A stretch of 64,000 nucleotides of DNA from Acridotheres tristis. Taxonomy: Eukaryota > Chordata > Aves > Passeriformes > Sturnidae. The notes below the pieces were generated by a model. That model was not told the DNA's origin, did no database searches, and saw nothing but the letters and a program-made list of their open reading frames with translations. Every line of letters starts with the position of its first letter. Position 1 is the stretch's first letter. Below are positions 45,433-57,094 of this stretch, piece after piece. The position numbers and the translations under genes are program-made. The stretch is taken from NCBI GenBank assembly GCA_037013685.1, contig CM072906.1, positions 4,253,001 to 4,317,000 of the forward strand, written 5' to 3'.

Positions 45433-48388
45433 GTAAGTTCATAGTTTCTGCTGTTTCTCTTTCAAAGCACAAACTGTTGTTATGCCCAGTCCTGCACTTA
45501 TGTCCCAAAAAGCAGAAGGGTCCTGTGGCCAGGAACTCCTTGGAGCCTCACAGATGGAGAGGCTGGGTTTGTTCTTTGGATTTTATCTGATCGTGGGCTG
45601 CTTTGCTTGGAGAGGCCAAACTCCAGTTTTATCACATTAATTCCCCAGCACACAAGGATGGAGAGCACTGTCTGATGGAGAGGAAGCACATGTGGCCAGA
45701 GCCAGCAGGGCACGTCCTCAGTGATGGGAGAAAACTCTTCCCTAGCTGGTATTGCCTGCCAGGGGCACCAGGAGCCTCTGGGGGTGCTCAGGGTATCCCT
45801 TTCCTAAGCTCCATATAAACAGAGCAGCTCTGGGCAAGGGGGGCAGCACATGGTGTGTTGCAGGTTAATGACAGAGCCAGGAAGAAAATCCTGTGATCTC
45901 TGCACATCTCATTGGGTTTCCAGCAGTAGATTACCCATCCTCTGCCTTTTAAAAAGTATTTTTCCTGTGGTCTTTTGCTTCGTATTGTTTGGAGGATAAA
46001 CTCTCACCACGGCTTTCAGCTCTCTGCAAGCAATGCCACTGCAGCAGAGCTGATTGTTGCCAGCTGAAGATTTGGCCTCCCCCCTTTTCCCTGACTCCTT
46101 CCCTCTTTCTCCCCCCTGTTGCACTTGTCTCCTTTAAGCTGGTGACACCATTTGTCACCAGTGTGAGCCCTTGCCTGACACATTAGCCAGTGCTGCTTCT
46201 CCCAGCCTTTCCCCCTCCAGGGAAGGAAGTGCCACTTTCTCTAAAGCTCTGCTGCAGCAGTGGGATTGAGGATGCTGCAGGAAATGATTGTTCCTGGTCT
46301 GCAGGACTTCGTGGGATTGAGTTATAAGGCTGGACTGAAGGATTGAGGGTGATTTACACAAGTGAGGGAATATTCTGAGCCACACTCAGCAGCACAGTGT
46401 GCTGTTCTTGCAAAACATTCTCTGCTGTTCTTCCCCCTGTGCTGGAATTTGATGCAGTGAAGTTTCAGGTGTCCTGGGGTTTTTTGGGGATAGAAACTGT
46501 TTCCAATGCTGTGAGCAAATGCTCTTGCTTTCCTAAAAGGGCTCCTGATCACCTGCCTGGGCTTCCCAGGACAGCATCCCCTGCCAGGGGAGATCCATCC
46601 TTCTATCCATAGAACAGGCTGCAGTTTGTGTCCTGTGGATGAGCAAATTGATCCAAATTAAAACCTGGCCTTAATTCCTTGTTCAATACTCAAATTAAAT
46701 CAGATCTTTATTGATGACTGAATGTAACAAAAGTACAGGCTCACATTCCCACTCAAAGCCATTGAGAACTGGCATTTCCTCAGTCTGCCCAGTTTCATTG
46801 TGGATTGAAGGCAGAGAGATTTAATTAATTTAATTAATTTAATTTAACCAGTTTGGACATCTCTCCAAAATGGAAAAAAGAAGGGAGGAAGGGGAATCTT
46901 TCCAGGGGGTCCAATACTGGGGGATTATTGCTTTATTCTGAGAAATGAGGCTTGGATGAATGTCTGGGGTGACAAGGTTTAGTACCCCAGGTGAGCTATC
47001 CCACATCTAGCGTGGGAACTGGATCCAAAAGTGGGATCTGCAAATCCTGTGAGCCTTGATGTGACTGTGCAGCCCTGTGCCCTGGTACCAGCCTGTATCC
47101 TGCTCTCCAGCTTCTTTCCTTTCCTCCTTCTCTGCCTCCATTCCCATCCATGCTCTCCACCCCATATGCAGAATATTCTGTGGGGTCCAGTACCTCTCCT
47201 GATATACCTGGGAAGGGCAAAGACACTCCTTAAGAATTGATCCAATTGCTCTGCTGTGTTGTGATAATATGTAATACATGGACTAAAATCTGAAATCTGA
47301 GTGTGCTGGACTTTGGACTCATCCTGATGTCCCTCTGGCTTTGGAGCTTGCATCTGCCACTGCTTTCAAATGCTCTGAGCCCTTTGGTAGCCCAGAAACC
47401 AGGAACCTCTGACTCCTGTGGCTCTGACACTTAATGCCTTTATTGCAACCATTAACCACTTAATCTGAGCAGACAGACCCACTCACTCACATCTCCAGGG
47501 CATTAAAGCTTCAGTGCTGTTTGCACAGTGTTTAAATGTCTCCATGTGAGCCCAAGGTGAGCACTGTTCTTCTGAACAGCACTATAAAATTGCCAAGTGT
47601 TATTATTTTGATAGTCTGGGGGAAACAACGTTAAGAATTTATTTAGTGTCACCAGGAGTAGTGACTTGGAGATCACTAATGCTGCCTGTACACCTTTCCT
47701 GGCCTCACTGGGGGTCTGAGTGGGCCCAGAAACCTCCCACTGGGCTGCAGTCACTGCTGCTGGTGTTTCCAGTCACCCTGGAGCCCTGCTCAGGGATATA
47801 CATTACTGACAGCCAGTTCCTGCAGAAATGGGGGGCATTAATGCCACTTTGGGGTGCAAACTCTTGTGAGATGAATGAACACAGCAGAAACCAGGGAAAC
47901 ATCATTGATACAGCACCTCTGGGTGATGAGTATGGAGCAAGTGGGAGACAGGGCTTGATTTTCTTTGGCAAATCTATTTTGTGTATTTTGGTGCATTGGG
48001 ATGGCTCTGGAGTTTATGTGTGTGTGGATGAACCCAGCAAAGCTCATCCAGACCCTGCCCAGAGCTGTTCAGGCCTTGGGAAGGGGCCAGTGTGGGCTCA
48101 GTGTGGCCCTGCCCAGCAATCCCAGCTGGAGCTGCACATCCTGCTGACTTTTTGGGGAGGGTCTTGTGCTTTTTCCTTACAGGATTGAAGGAAGAAGAGG
48201 AGAAGCAAAGCCCAGTCTGGCTTGTCTGGTCTACCTGTTCCTGGCACCAGTGCCAGCCTGTCTGCACTGCTGCATTTCTGCCCCTTTGCACCACTGAGTC
48301 CCTCTCTTCTTCTTTTGAGGTTGCTGAAGCCTTTCTGACCTCAGCAGTGTCCTAACTTGCAGCTGATTTCCTTCCTGAACATTTCCAG
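45433..48388 (+). other. COL26A1: Intron, 3 kb
   Basis: It runs from GTAAGT to AACATTTCCAG. It contains an AT-rich (TTTAATTAA) run at 46820-46847. No transposable element or further exon was recognised. Confidence 0.8.
46820..46847 (+). repeat. Short (TTTAATTAA)n tract
   Basis: This is about three and a half copies of an eight- to nine-base TTAATTAATT unit in intron. Confidence 0.85.
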
Positions 48389-48505
48389 GGATTCCAGGAC
48401 AGGTTGGTCCCCCGGGCCCAGTTGGACCCACTGGGCTGCCAGGACCACCAGGGCCAAAAGGAGAGAAGGGACAGCCTGGTGAGAGGGGCCCTGCAGGGCC
48501 ACCAG
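48389..48505 (+). CDS. COL26A1: COL26A1 exon: first Gly-X-Y block, part 1
   Basis: This exon is 117 nt, phase 1 to phase 1, with acceptor CATTTCCAG and donor CAG|GTGAGT. It encodes 13 uninterrupted Gly-X-Y triplets starting [12 protein letters not shown] and ending [10 protein letters not shown], where the last G is completed in the next exon. Many Pro residues are in the Y position and could be hydroxylated. Lysines in GPKGEKG are candidates for hydroxylation and glycosylation. The block corresponds to the GPAGPPGQTGPPGPAGPPGS region of the mammalian protein. GQPGER contains the GER core seen in integrin-binding collagen motifs. Splitting of the Gly codon after its first base is shared by the junctions on both sides. 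Confidence 0.96.
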
Positions 48506-49688
48506 GTGAGTGCTGGAGGAGGCCACTGCTGCTGTGACAGGAGATGTTTCACCTCATACAAATTGTCTGTGGCAGCAGCTCAGAGAAGGCCAGGCATGCA
48601 AGATTTGAGCATCTTCAGTTGGTATCAAATCCATTCCAGGGAGTCCCCTGGGAGCTGGAATCAGCCAGGAGCTCCCAGGGCAGGCAACCACCTGCAGGAG
48701 CAATGACAGACCCCGGGATTTCCTGTGGAGCTGGACACAGCCTGTCCCAGAAAGCTGCAGAGCAGGATCATGTTTCCCCATCCTGCTCAGGAGCTGCAAG
48801 GAAGAGCCTGTGACCTGTCAGCCTTTGGAGCAGAGCATTCCCTGTTTAACCCTCTCACTGGGTGCCTGCTTTAACTCCCTTTTTTCTCCACCGTTTGTGT
48901 CAAGCTGTCAGATGCCAGGATGTCAAACTAATGATGCTTTTGTATGTTAAGGGAAAAGGTTATGAGGCCATTCTTTCAGAGAACACTCCATTCCTGAGCT
49001 AGGAGTCTTTCTTCATTCCCCAGACGTTCCTGAATGTTTTGATGAAGGCAATACTGCACAATAGGTGCCAGACCTCAGCTCTGTCCTCTCTCTCTAAAAG
49101 GCTGTGCCTTGTGAGCCTGAGCTCGGGTAAGATTTAAAATTTGAACACTTTTTGGCACTTTCTGGCAAGCTGTCAGTGGCCAAAGCCTGGCCAAGGATGT
49201 GTCTGCTTTTTTTTTGGTTTCTGTTTGCAAGGAGAGCCTTCCAGCCCCACAGGACATGTGATCTGTCTGCTCCCACACTGACTCTGCTTCCCTGAGCTTT
49301 CCTGGCAGGGAGGTGACACAGGTGTACCTGCAGGGAAAGAGGATTTGATTTCACACTTTGCTGCCTGTAGTTTCTCACTCAGCCTCAGGGAGAGGGGAAA
49401 TTTCACTCTTTCAGCATTTGGGCTGCTCAAAGGCAGCACCTCTGAGCCAAGTCAAGCTCTCTCCTTTGCCGAGGAAGATGCTAAACAAAAAAACCAAAAA
49501 AACCAAAAAAACCAAAAAACAAAAAAAAAAAGGGAAAATTGGGAAGCTGTTTCTAGTTTTCCCACCCCTCTGATTCCCACAGCTGCAGTTCAGGACAGGA
49601 ATCCTTTGTCTTCTTGCTGCCTTTTTACATGTTAGCATCCTTAGCACATCCCCAAGGCATTAACACATCCTCTCCTGCCTCTGCACAG
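48506..49688 (+). other. COL26A1: Intron, 1.2 kb
   Basis: It runs from GTGAGT to TGCCTCTGCACAG. It holds an A-rich (AAAAAACC)n run at 49483-49531, about 160 bases before the next exon. Nothing else is recognised. Confidence 0.82.
49483..49531 (+). repeat. (AAAAAAACC)n A-rich repeat
   Basis: AAACAAAAAAACC-type units are repeated four to five times and end in a run of 11 A. It is a simple repeat, possibly grown from a poly-A tail. Confidence 0.9.
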
Positions 49689-49841
49689 GAATGTTGGGAC
49701 CTCAAGGACCAAGAGGACTTCCAGGAGAAACCGGGATCCCAGGTCCCCCAGGTCCTCCAGGGCCACCAGCCACCCCAAGCCTCCCTCTCACCTTCCAGCA
49801 AGGGGTTCTCTACTCACTGCAGCCCACAGCTGAAAAGGAAA
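49689..49841 (+). CDS. COL26A1: COL26A1 exon: first Gly-X-Y block, part 2, and LYSLQP linker
   Basis: This exon is 153 nt, phase 1 to phase 1, with acceptor CTGCCTCTGCACAG and donor AAA|GTAAGT. It encodes nine Gly-X-Y triplets (GMLGPQGPRGLPGETG and on to GPPGPPGPP), closing the first helix at 22 triplets in total. A non-collagenous stretch follows: ATPSLPLTFQQGVLYSLQ, then PTAEKE. Mammalian collagen XXVI has a nearly matching QGALYSLQPPTDKD linker, which is the best single diagnostic for the gene here. The helix stops at an Ala that replaces Gly. The linker probably gives flexibility between the two helices. The last base (A) pairs with AT of the next exon to give Asn. Confidence 0.96.
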
Positions 49842-52349
49842 GTAAGTTCCCTCCTCAGCTGCCCTGTTCTGTGGCAGCAGCACAGTGGGCAGGCACAGAG
49901 CAGCTCAGCTCTGCCTGGCCTGGGAGCAGCTGGACAGTCTGCCTGCACTGTGTGGGTCTCTTGGGAATTCCTGTTCAAGATGGAGCATCTTGGAAGCTAC
50001 AGGGGGTTCACCTTTCCAAACTGAAGAATGAAGTCCCTGCTCTCCTAAACTGTCCGTGAGAGCAGGGTTTGGAGGATTTTGTTCTCTGTGCCTGTTTTTT
50101 TAGGTTCATCACAGCTTTGGGGAGACAGCTTGGTGTCCTGTAAGCTTCCATCAGGAGTGGCTGCTGGGAAGAGGGTCTCTGGTGAAATGACAGAGCTCAG
50201 GTAGCATCACCTGAGAGACAAGGCCAGAGGAATCCAGAGTGGCAGATCAGGTGCTGGTGCACCAAAGCTGTGGGGTTGGAGCCCTCTTGGTGCCACTGCT
50301 GTGCTGTTGGAGTGTCAGGGTTGCTCAGGAATCAGAGATTTGCAGCTCTGGAATTATTACAAGGACATCTGTTAAATGTGTCTCTTTCCCTGCCCCTGCA
50401 GATGTTCCTTCCACCTGTGTTTCTGATGCATTATCCCACATCCACACAAAAGACAGAATTATGGACTGGAAAGTCCACACTGACACCATGATTTATCCCT
50501 TCCCTGTTACAGGAGAGCCAGGGTTCCTTTGTGATTGTGCTGTTTTAAAAAATACGTTTATTTGATTTGTGCTGTGCAGGGCAAGAAAAGGCTTTCTAGG
50601 AAGGGCACATCCTGCACTTGGATTGGAATTCTCTCAGGTTTGGGCTTGATTCTCCTGGTCCAGCCCTGTGTAGCTGGCAGGCAGTAATGAGGAAGCAGAG
50701 CTCGGCTGTCTCCCCTGGCTCTGTAAACTCTTCAGCCCCAGCTCTGTGGGTCTCCCATCTCCACTCCCCCAGATTTCAGCTGTGCCTCTTCCCCAGCTCT
50801 GCTGCTCCTGTCCGGCCTCCAAGCTCAGTTGTCTTAGTCACAGCCAAGGATTACTAAGTCTCCCCATGTCTGACAGTTATCTCGAGCTCTCCCTTCCCTT
50901 CCACCCACTCTGCTCTCCAGACTCCTTTTCCCAAAAGTGAACAGATGTATTTTTAATTTAGGGAGAATTTTAACGGCTCAATTTCATATTCAGTTACTTA
51001 GGGTGTATGGGAAGGATGGAGAACTGAGGTTCAGTACTAAGATTTTCACAAAATACACATCAACATGCTGCATTCATCAGCCTGAGAGCATTACAGTCAC
51101 CTCACTCCTCTCAGGGCCACCAAATGGGGCCATTCTGCCTTTTATTGCAAGTGGTCCCTAAGGATGGTTTGGGTGCTGCTGCCCCTTCCCTCCAACCACT
51201 CTTTGAATTAAACTCTTTCTTGTGAAGTAGTGGATAAATTAAAAAGTGAATAAAGGCTTTGATTGCACAGCCTTCCCAGCTGATGGGTGAGAAGGGTGAA
51301 CTCAGTGTTGTGCCCAAAAGGGAAGAGGATAAATGGTGGATAATTATTTCTATTCTCTCTGCCAGCAGTGGGCAGCCACATGGACTTGAGAAGAGTGAGG
51401 CAATGGTGACAGTTCCATTTCCATCCCTGGGATCCCTAGGCTTTCCTCCCTCCATGCCTCTGGGTTTCTTGGTTTGCAGAAGGAGTAGCCCAAAACTTTA
51501 TGACACTTTTTCTTAATACAAATCCAGCTGCAAGTATAAGTTATCTACGTGGCCATGACAATGTCCTGGCAATATCAAGGCTATTTTCTTACCATTTTGC
51601 CTCTGTGTTGGCTGATTTTGCCTCCCACAGGCTGGTGGAAAGCTGATCCTCTGCCACCAGTAAAACTCAGCCTTATAAATTCTGTTTAGATTTTTTAAAA
51701 TGTATTTACTTGTTTTGAAAGGAGCACATCTGAAAACTATAAACACAAAATTCCAGCTGCTGACAGCAGAGGGAAGCATATTCCTGGTAATGAGATGTGA
51801 GAGCTGTATCAGGTTATTGTGATTATACAGTTTGGTTCTGCCTGAACACGGTTAATGCCTGTGCCTTTATTAATTGCAGCAAGTTCCCGTTGGCAATATT
51901 TATCCACAGGCAGAAGCCAGAAATGGGGAGACAAATATTTTCTCACAGTTTCCCTGTGCTGTGGTAAAAGAAATGGTCCCATTTTTCTCCCTCCAGATCA
52001 GGTAGCAGAAAAAAATTAAGACAGGATTACTTCATTTCCATCCTGTCTCAACAAATCAAGGCTATAATGGGGGAATTTATCCCAGTCAGAAGCCTTAGCC
52101 CTCGGCCAGAAGCTGAGCTGCTGTTCCCCACTGCTGGGGCTGCTGCTGCTGGGATCTCTCACTTCCCCTGCCACCTAAAAATGAGTGATCAGGTACATGG
52201 TCTAGAGCCAGCTCAGACCTATTCCCTGTGCTAACATTGATGATTTCTAGGGAATAGTTAGAGAAAAGAATGCGACTCTCACTCTTGAGGGCTGTTTTTT
52301 TACATCTCAAAGATCTGCAAAGAACACATGAAATAAAATTAACCTGTTT

Positions 52350-52486
52350 TTAGAATCATCACTGTTGGAAAAGACCACCAAGACCAAGTCCAGCCATCAA
52401 ACCACCACCACTAAACCATGTCTTCAAGTGCCACAGCCACACATTTTTTAACACTTCCAGGGATGGTGACTCCACCAGTCCCCTGA
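52350..52486 (-). mobile_element. CR1 LINE 3' end
   Basis: TTAGAATCATCACTGTTGGAAAAGACCACCAAGACCAAGTCCA, then CACTAAACCATGTCTTCAAGTGCCACA and TTTTTTAACACTTCCAGGGATGGTGACTCCACCA, is the reverse complement of an avian CR1 3' end. About 137 bp remain, in opposite orientation to the gene. Confidence 0.9.
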
Positions 52487-55350
52487 GGGGAGAGCAAGGG
52501 GAAACTGAGGCAGCGTGGCTGATGGTGTGCCCAGCATGTCAGTGGTGACAAGGGAGGGGGATTTGTGCAGCAGCATCCCAGTGCCTGCTGCCAGCAAGGC
52601 CCTTGCTGAGGAAGGAGAGCAGAGCAGAGGAAGTGAAGGGGAAGGAGAGGAGGAAAGGAATTGGGAAAATTGAGTCTTTTCAAAGTGTGCCCTGAGCTGC
52701 CTTTGCTGCTCTGGCTGGGCAGCTCTCACTGTGTCCTTCAGGGCATTTCTCTGCTGCTCCAGGGTGCCTTTGTCCCCTTCCAGAGAACACAGGTGCTCCT
52801 ACCTGACCAGGACCCTCTGGTTTCACTCTTCCTCTTGGCTTGGATAGGGGTTGGAAAGCTCCTGGAGCAAATTCAGTATCAAGGTTTTCTCCAATGAAGC
52901 ACTGTCTGCTGCTTTGGGGTATCCAGGAGCACTGAAACAGAATCCAGCTCTTGAGCCCAGCAGAGCCTGTCTCAGTGCAGGAGGTGGCTGAGAAGGGAAG
53001 ATTCCTGCTGCCATTTGATGCTGTTTTGTGGCTGCTCTAACAGCCTCCAGCTGCACAGAGCCCCAGAATGTCCCCCTGCTTATAAGGGAGTTTATAAGGA
53101 GATACAAGTTCTTCCTGCTGCTTTATGAGAATATGGAGGCAATCCCTTAAAAAATATGAGGGTTGTGTTTTAACACTCTTCAGTCCCATTTCATTCACAG
53201 AATGTTTCATCCAGAGCTGGTCCTGGAAGGAAACCTGGGTCTGGGTGAGTCCTGCCTGGCCAGGCAGTGCCACAGTCCTGTGCTGCCCAGGCCAAGCAGG
53301 GGCTGCAGAGCCCAAGGGCTGTAGATCAGAGCTCTCTTCTGTGTCACAATCGTGGAATCACCTTTCATAAATAACGTTGAGTCAAATGTCAGGATGGGTG
53401 GATTTGTGGGAGTAACACTGTCATTGCAATAATGTGCCATTTAGCTGGAATGTTTTGTAACCCAAATCTTTATCCCCAGCTTACCTCCAGCAGAAATTAA
53501 ACCCTGCTTGTTTGCATCCTCTGCCCCTCTCAGTGGATGTGCAGTTGATTTTGTTGATCACTTTAAAAACAAAAGGCTCTACAACTGTTAATGCCTTCAC
53601 TGCTGTTTGATGCTCATTTCCCAATTTCATCTCCCAAGCTGTGATGGATTTTGACATGGTCAAATAAAACTCAAATTAATTGGATTACACACTTCACTGG
53701 GGTACCTTTCCTCCTGAACATGAGAAGAGTCTCAGTTGTTTTGTTTCAGAGCTGTGAGAAGGGGGAAGATGAATGGGTTTAGAAACAGTAGTCAAATAAA
53801 TACCTGTTTGCATTCAGGCTTTAGGCACAAAATGTGGTTCTCAGGGGGATCTGGGTTGGATCTTGTGCTGTCCTGCTGCCAGGAAGGCATTGCAGAGCTA
53901 TCCTGTCATCCTTGGCACTCAGAGCCATTGCACAGTTTTCCCTGGGAACTGCTTTCAAACAACTGGCCTGGAAGTTCTCTCTGCCACTGCCAGTGCTCCA
54001 GAAGCTGGGAAGGCTTTGCAACGTGTCTGCTGAAACTTCTGGAGAGTTCATCTTCTGGCCTTTGGGCTGGACTCTGCAGAGTAAGCAAACACCCTTCTGA
54101 CCTTCCTGGTGTCACTTGACATTTGCAGTGAGACATTCCCAGCCTTTTCCTGCCCAGGGCTCCCCTGAATTTTACTGTGATGAGTTACAGGGATGGGTGG
54201 AAGGAAACATGAGTAAGCTTGAGGTCATGGGCAGGAGGAGGTGGACATCATTCCTGCATGGCAGCCTCCAGCTATGGAAAATGTGGGATTTTCAGAGGGT
54301 TTGCCATCGTGGTGACCAGGAGCCAACATCTTCATCCAGGTTAAACAGGAAATTTGTTGTTGGTCCTACAGCAAAGGATCAGGACAGAAAGCCTTGGTGG
54401 CTTGTGGGGTTCCCTTGCTTGTTTTGTGGCTTTCTTGTCTTAGTTGTTCATTGAATTTTTGCCCCAGGTTTCCACAGCTGTCCCAAAGTGTTGTGGGGTG
54501 CTCAGATAAAAGGTGCTGCCATACAGATTACAGGTGTGCCACAGTACAGGTCCATAGGCAGCAGGGTTGTTGAATATGGTTTTGGCATCACAAGAAACAC
54601 TGAGGGCTACTTTTTTATTTGTAGTTGTGGGTTTTCTACTTAGCTGCCAATTGAATAGAAACCTATTGGTTCCAGGCTGAGGGAAGATCTGGACAGCTAC
54701 AGGCTGCTGGGTTTTATTCTTGACTGGAGAGAGCTGAGAAAGATGTGCAAAAGCACAAAACTCCTCCAATTCCTGCTGCTGGCTTTCCCTTCCCTGCTCC
54801 AGTCCCATTTCTCTCCATTTCCCAGAGCTCAGTGAACCTGCCCAGTTGAACACCTAAAATAATCCTAAATGGCAGGAAAGTTTCCTGAGCTCATGGAGAG
54901 GGCAGAGCACACCCATCCCCGGGCTTAGACCTCGGGGCATCTCCCAGCAGCACCTGGCCAGGTGAGCTGGCTGGGCTGGGGGGCTGTGCTGCCAGGGAGG
55001 CTCAGCAGGTCCCTGGTGCCAGGCAGGAGGCAGCCCCACATCCTCACCCCACTGCTTCCCTTGCCAGGCAGCCACAGGCCAGGTGTGGGGTGGAGATGGT
55101 GAATTTGGGGTCAGTTATTCCAAAGCAGGGTTCTACAGGTGTATCAAACACCCAGGTTTGGAGGGAAAGGACAGCTGGTCTGGGTTCTCAGGGGTGGGAT
55201 GAGCAGCTCTGCAGGACCAGGGGTCACAGCCCTTTGAGAGCAAAGGGCAAGTGCTCCAGGAGCCCAAATCCAGCATCCTGCAGCACTGCCAGCCCTTGGC
55301 CAGCAACAGGCGCCAGAGGATTCTGGAGAGAGGTCCCGGCTGGGCTGGGA

Positions 55351-55535
55351 CTGACTCTGTTAACTCTGGACACTAACTCTGTTAACTCTGTTAACTCTGT
55401 TAACTCTGGACACTAACTCTGCTCTATTAACTCTGGACATTAACTCTGTTAACTCTAGACTCTAACTCTGTTAATCTCTTAACTGTGTACATTAACTGTG
55501 CTCTGTTCACTCTGTTAACTCTGGACACTCACTCT
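55351..55535 (+). repeat. TCTGTTAAC-rich tandem array abutting a splice acceptor
   Basis: Irregular repeats of CTCTGTTAACTCTGGACACTAA and the shorter CTCTGTTAA occur about fifteen times, with gaps filled by CTCTGCTCTATTAA-type variants. The array ends about 15 bases before the acceptor of the exon at 55550. TTAAC in each unit fits the YTNAY branch-point pattern. The copy with its A at 55518 is 31 bases before the AG, a normal branch-point distance. Confidence 0.92.
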
Positions 55536-55549
55536 GCTCTGTGCTGCAG

Positions 55550-55642
55550 ATGGAGAGCCCCAGCTGGCCTCCACTGTCATCGACACCATCATGGCTGGAC
55601 TGCCCGGACCACGGGGAGCCCCGGGGCCTGTGGGGCCACCAG
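55550..55642 (+). CDS. COL26A1: COL26A1 exon: end of linker and start of second Gly-X-Y block
   Basis: This exon is 93 nt, phase 1 to phase 1, with acceptor CTGTGCTGCAG and donor CAG|GTGAGA. With the preceding A it begins with Asn and reads NGEPQLASTVIDTIMA, then five triplets GLPGPRGAPGPVGPP. The mammalian protein has NGDSRLASAIVDTVLAGVPGPRGPPGP at this place, so identity of this exon is secure. The helix restarts at Gly directly after ...DTIMA. The amphipathic STVIDTIMA stretch may form a short helix. Its acceptor depends on the neighbouring tandem array for branch points and pyrimidines. Confidence 0.95.
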
Positions 55643-57032
55643 GTGAGAGCCAGGGCTGGCTGCAGGGCTGGCAGGGTGGGGAGGATGGGCACAGATTGGG
55701 GCACAGACTGCTGATGGGCAGTGGGTGCCTGCAGGGGAGGGAATGCTCACTGCTGGAAGGATGGCAAGAAGTAACTGTGGTTTTTATCTGTTGATAGTGG
55801 CTGATTGTTTTACCTTTGGCAGGACACATCCTGAGAAAGGGGCTGATTAAAAGCTGTCTTTAAGAGTGGGCTGTCCACTGATTCCTTTCTGTTCTCCCCT
55901 GGCTGCAAACCTGTCCTGTCACTGCACAGCTCCACCAAGCAGGGTCTGGCCAGATGCTCTGGGATGTCTATGAAGACTTTGTGGCCAGTTTGAGCCATTC
56001 CAGATTTTCACCAGTATAACTGAAATCAGAATCCGAGATGAAAATTCAGTGACAAGCCTTCTTTCTCTCTGTGCTGATGGGTGGCTTAAATGATAATATT
56101 CCTGCGAACGTCAGCACTTCCCTGTATGATGCATATTTAGGAGTCAACTCCCATTAGTTGCAGAAAAGGCTTCTCCTTTCATTATGAGGGCCTTTCATTT
56201 ATCCTTCAATTCCTTTATTCTTTGACTTAAGCATTTGTATGGTGCATTAATGATTGAGGCTGATTCAGCGGTACTTGGTGAATAATGTCCACATTGTTTC
56301 ATCTCAAGGGTTGTGACAACTAAAGCAGAGAGGAGTATTGCTAAGTTCAGGCTGAGCAAATATCCTGTCTCCCATCTGCAGGTATAATTTAACAGCTACT
56401 GTTGAGATATAATTATTTTTTCAAAAGAAATGAATCTGTTAAGTGACTGTGTGAGACAAGTTGACCTGTTTGGATGGTGCTTAACTCATCCTGGAAGCAG
56501 CTCTCCTGTGGTAGAGATTTTAAATTAATTTGTTGCCAGTGCAGTGAGTGAAGACTAAGAGAGAGCTTTGCTTTGCCCCACTCAGCCTCTCCTGTCACTG
56601 CCCAAACTCCATCTCCTTCATGTTCATCATCAGCTTTCTGACAGCTCAGAGGGCCCAAGTGCAGCAGCCCTGGGGCTTCTCTTGTCACCTGAGATTATTT
56701 CAGGACCAGCATCTGCAGTGTCTTGCTCTCATGTAGCTGTTCCACGGATCTAGTTGCAGTTTTCTCAAAAGCTGCATTTAGGGGATGGAAATGTGGATGT
56801 TACTGACATCTTTCCTGCCTCTTTTCACCATTTTTTTCCTCCCAGAGCTCTAACATGTCCCCTAGGGCATGGGGATGTTCTGTCAGGATGTGGGTGTCCA
56901 GTAACCCAGTGTTTGATGAAGGGTTCTCACTCACTGAGAGACTCAGCAGAATAAGAAAGGAAGTGCCTTTGGAATTGAGGGTTCTTCCTTCTCAGTCTCC
57001 TTAAAATTGTTTCCAATTATGATTCTCACCAG
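55643..57032 (+). other. COL26A1: Intron, 1.4 kb, partly enhancer-like
   Basis: It runs from GTGAGA to GATTCTCACCAG. The first 350 bases and the last 600 are ordinary. The AT-rich middle is listed separately. Confidence 0.82.
56000..56345. promoter_or_regulatory. Possible conserved non-coding element
   Basis: A repeat-free AT-rich block includes GGCTTAAATGATAATATTCC, TGATGCATATTTAGGAGTC, CATTATGAGGGCC and GCATTAATGATTGAGG. These resemble homeodomain, POU and MEF2-type cores. It has no coding frame. Its texture differs from the GC-rich intron around it. Inference only. Confidence 0.25.
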
Positions 57033-57094
57033 GGCCACCAGGTGCTTCAGGACCCAAAGGGCCCCCAGGACCCATTGGAGCCCCTGGATCACAA
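57033..57094 (+). CDS. COL26A1: COL26A1 exon: second Gly-X-Y block, part 2
   Basis: This exon is 62 nt, entering in phase 1 and leaving in phase 0, with acceptor TTCTCACCAG and donor CAA|GTAAGG. With the split Gly it encodes seven perfect triplets: GPPGASGPKGPPGPIGAPGSQ. The mammalian counterpart ends GTPGSQ at the same boundary. The phase change here means the following collagen exons start with complete Gly codons, in contrast to the upstream ones. Confidence 0.95.

Larger units (their letters stand above)
49842..55549 (+). other. COL26A1: Intron, 5.7 kb
   Basis: It runs from GTAAGT to CTGTGCTGCAG. It holds a minus-strand CR1 end at 52.35 kb and a TCTGTTAAC-rich tandem array that occupies the last 200 bases up to the acceptor. 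A possible acceptor at 50401 lacks a usable donor and is not called. Confidence 0.82.

Noticed and set aside
50402..50512. Possible extra COL26A1 exon after the acceptor CTGCCCCTGCAG
   Set aside because: It reads open in phase 1 (NVPSTCVSDALSHIH...) but no consensus donor follows, and its content does not fit the protein.
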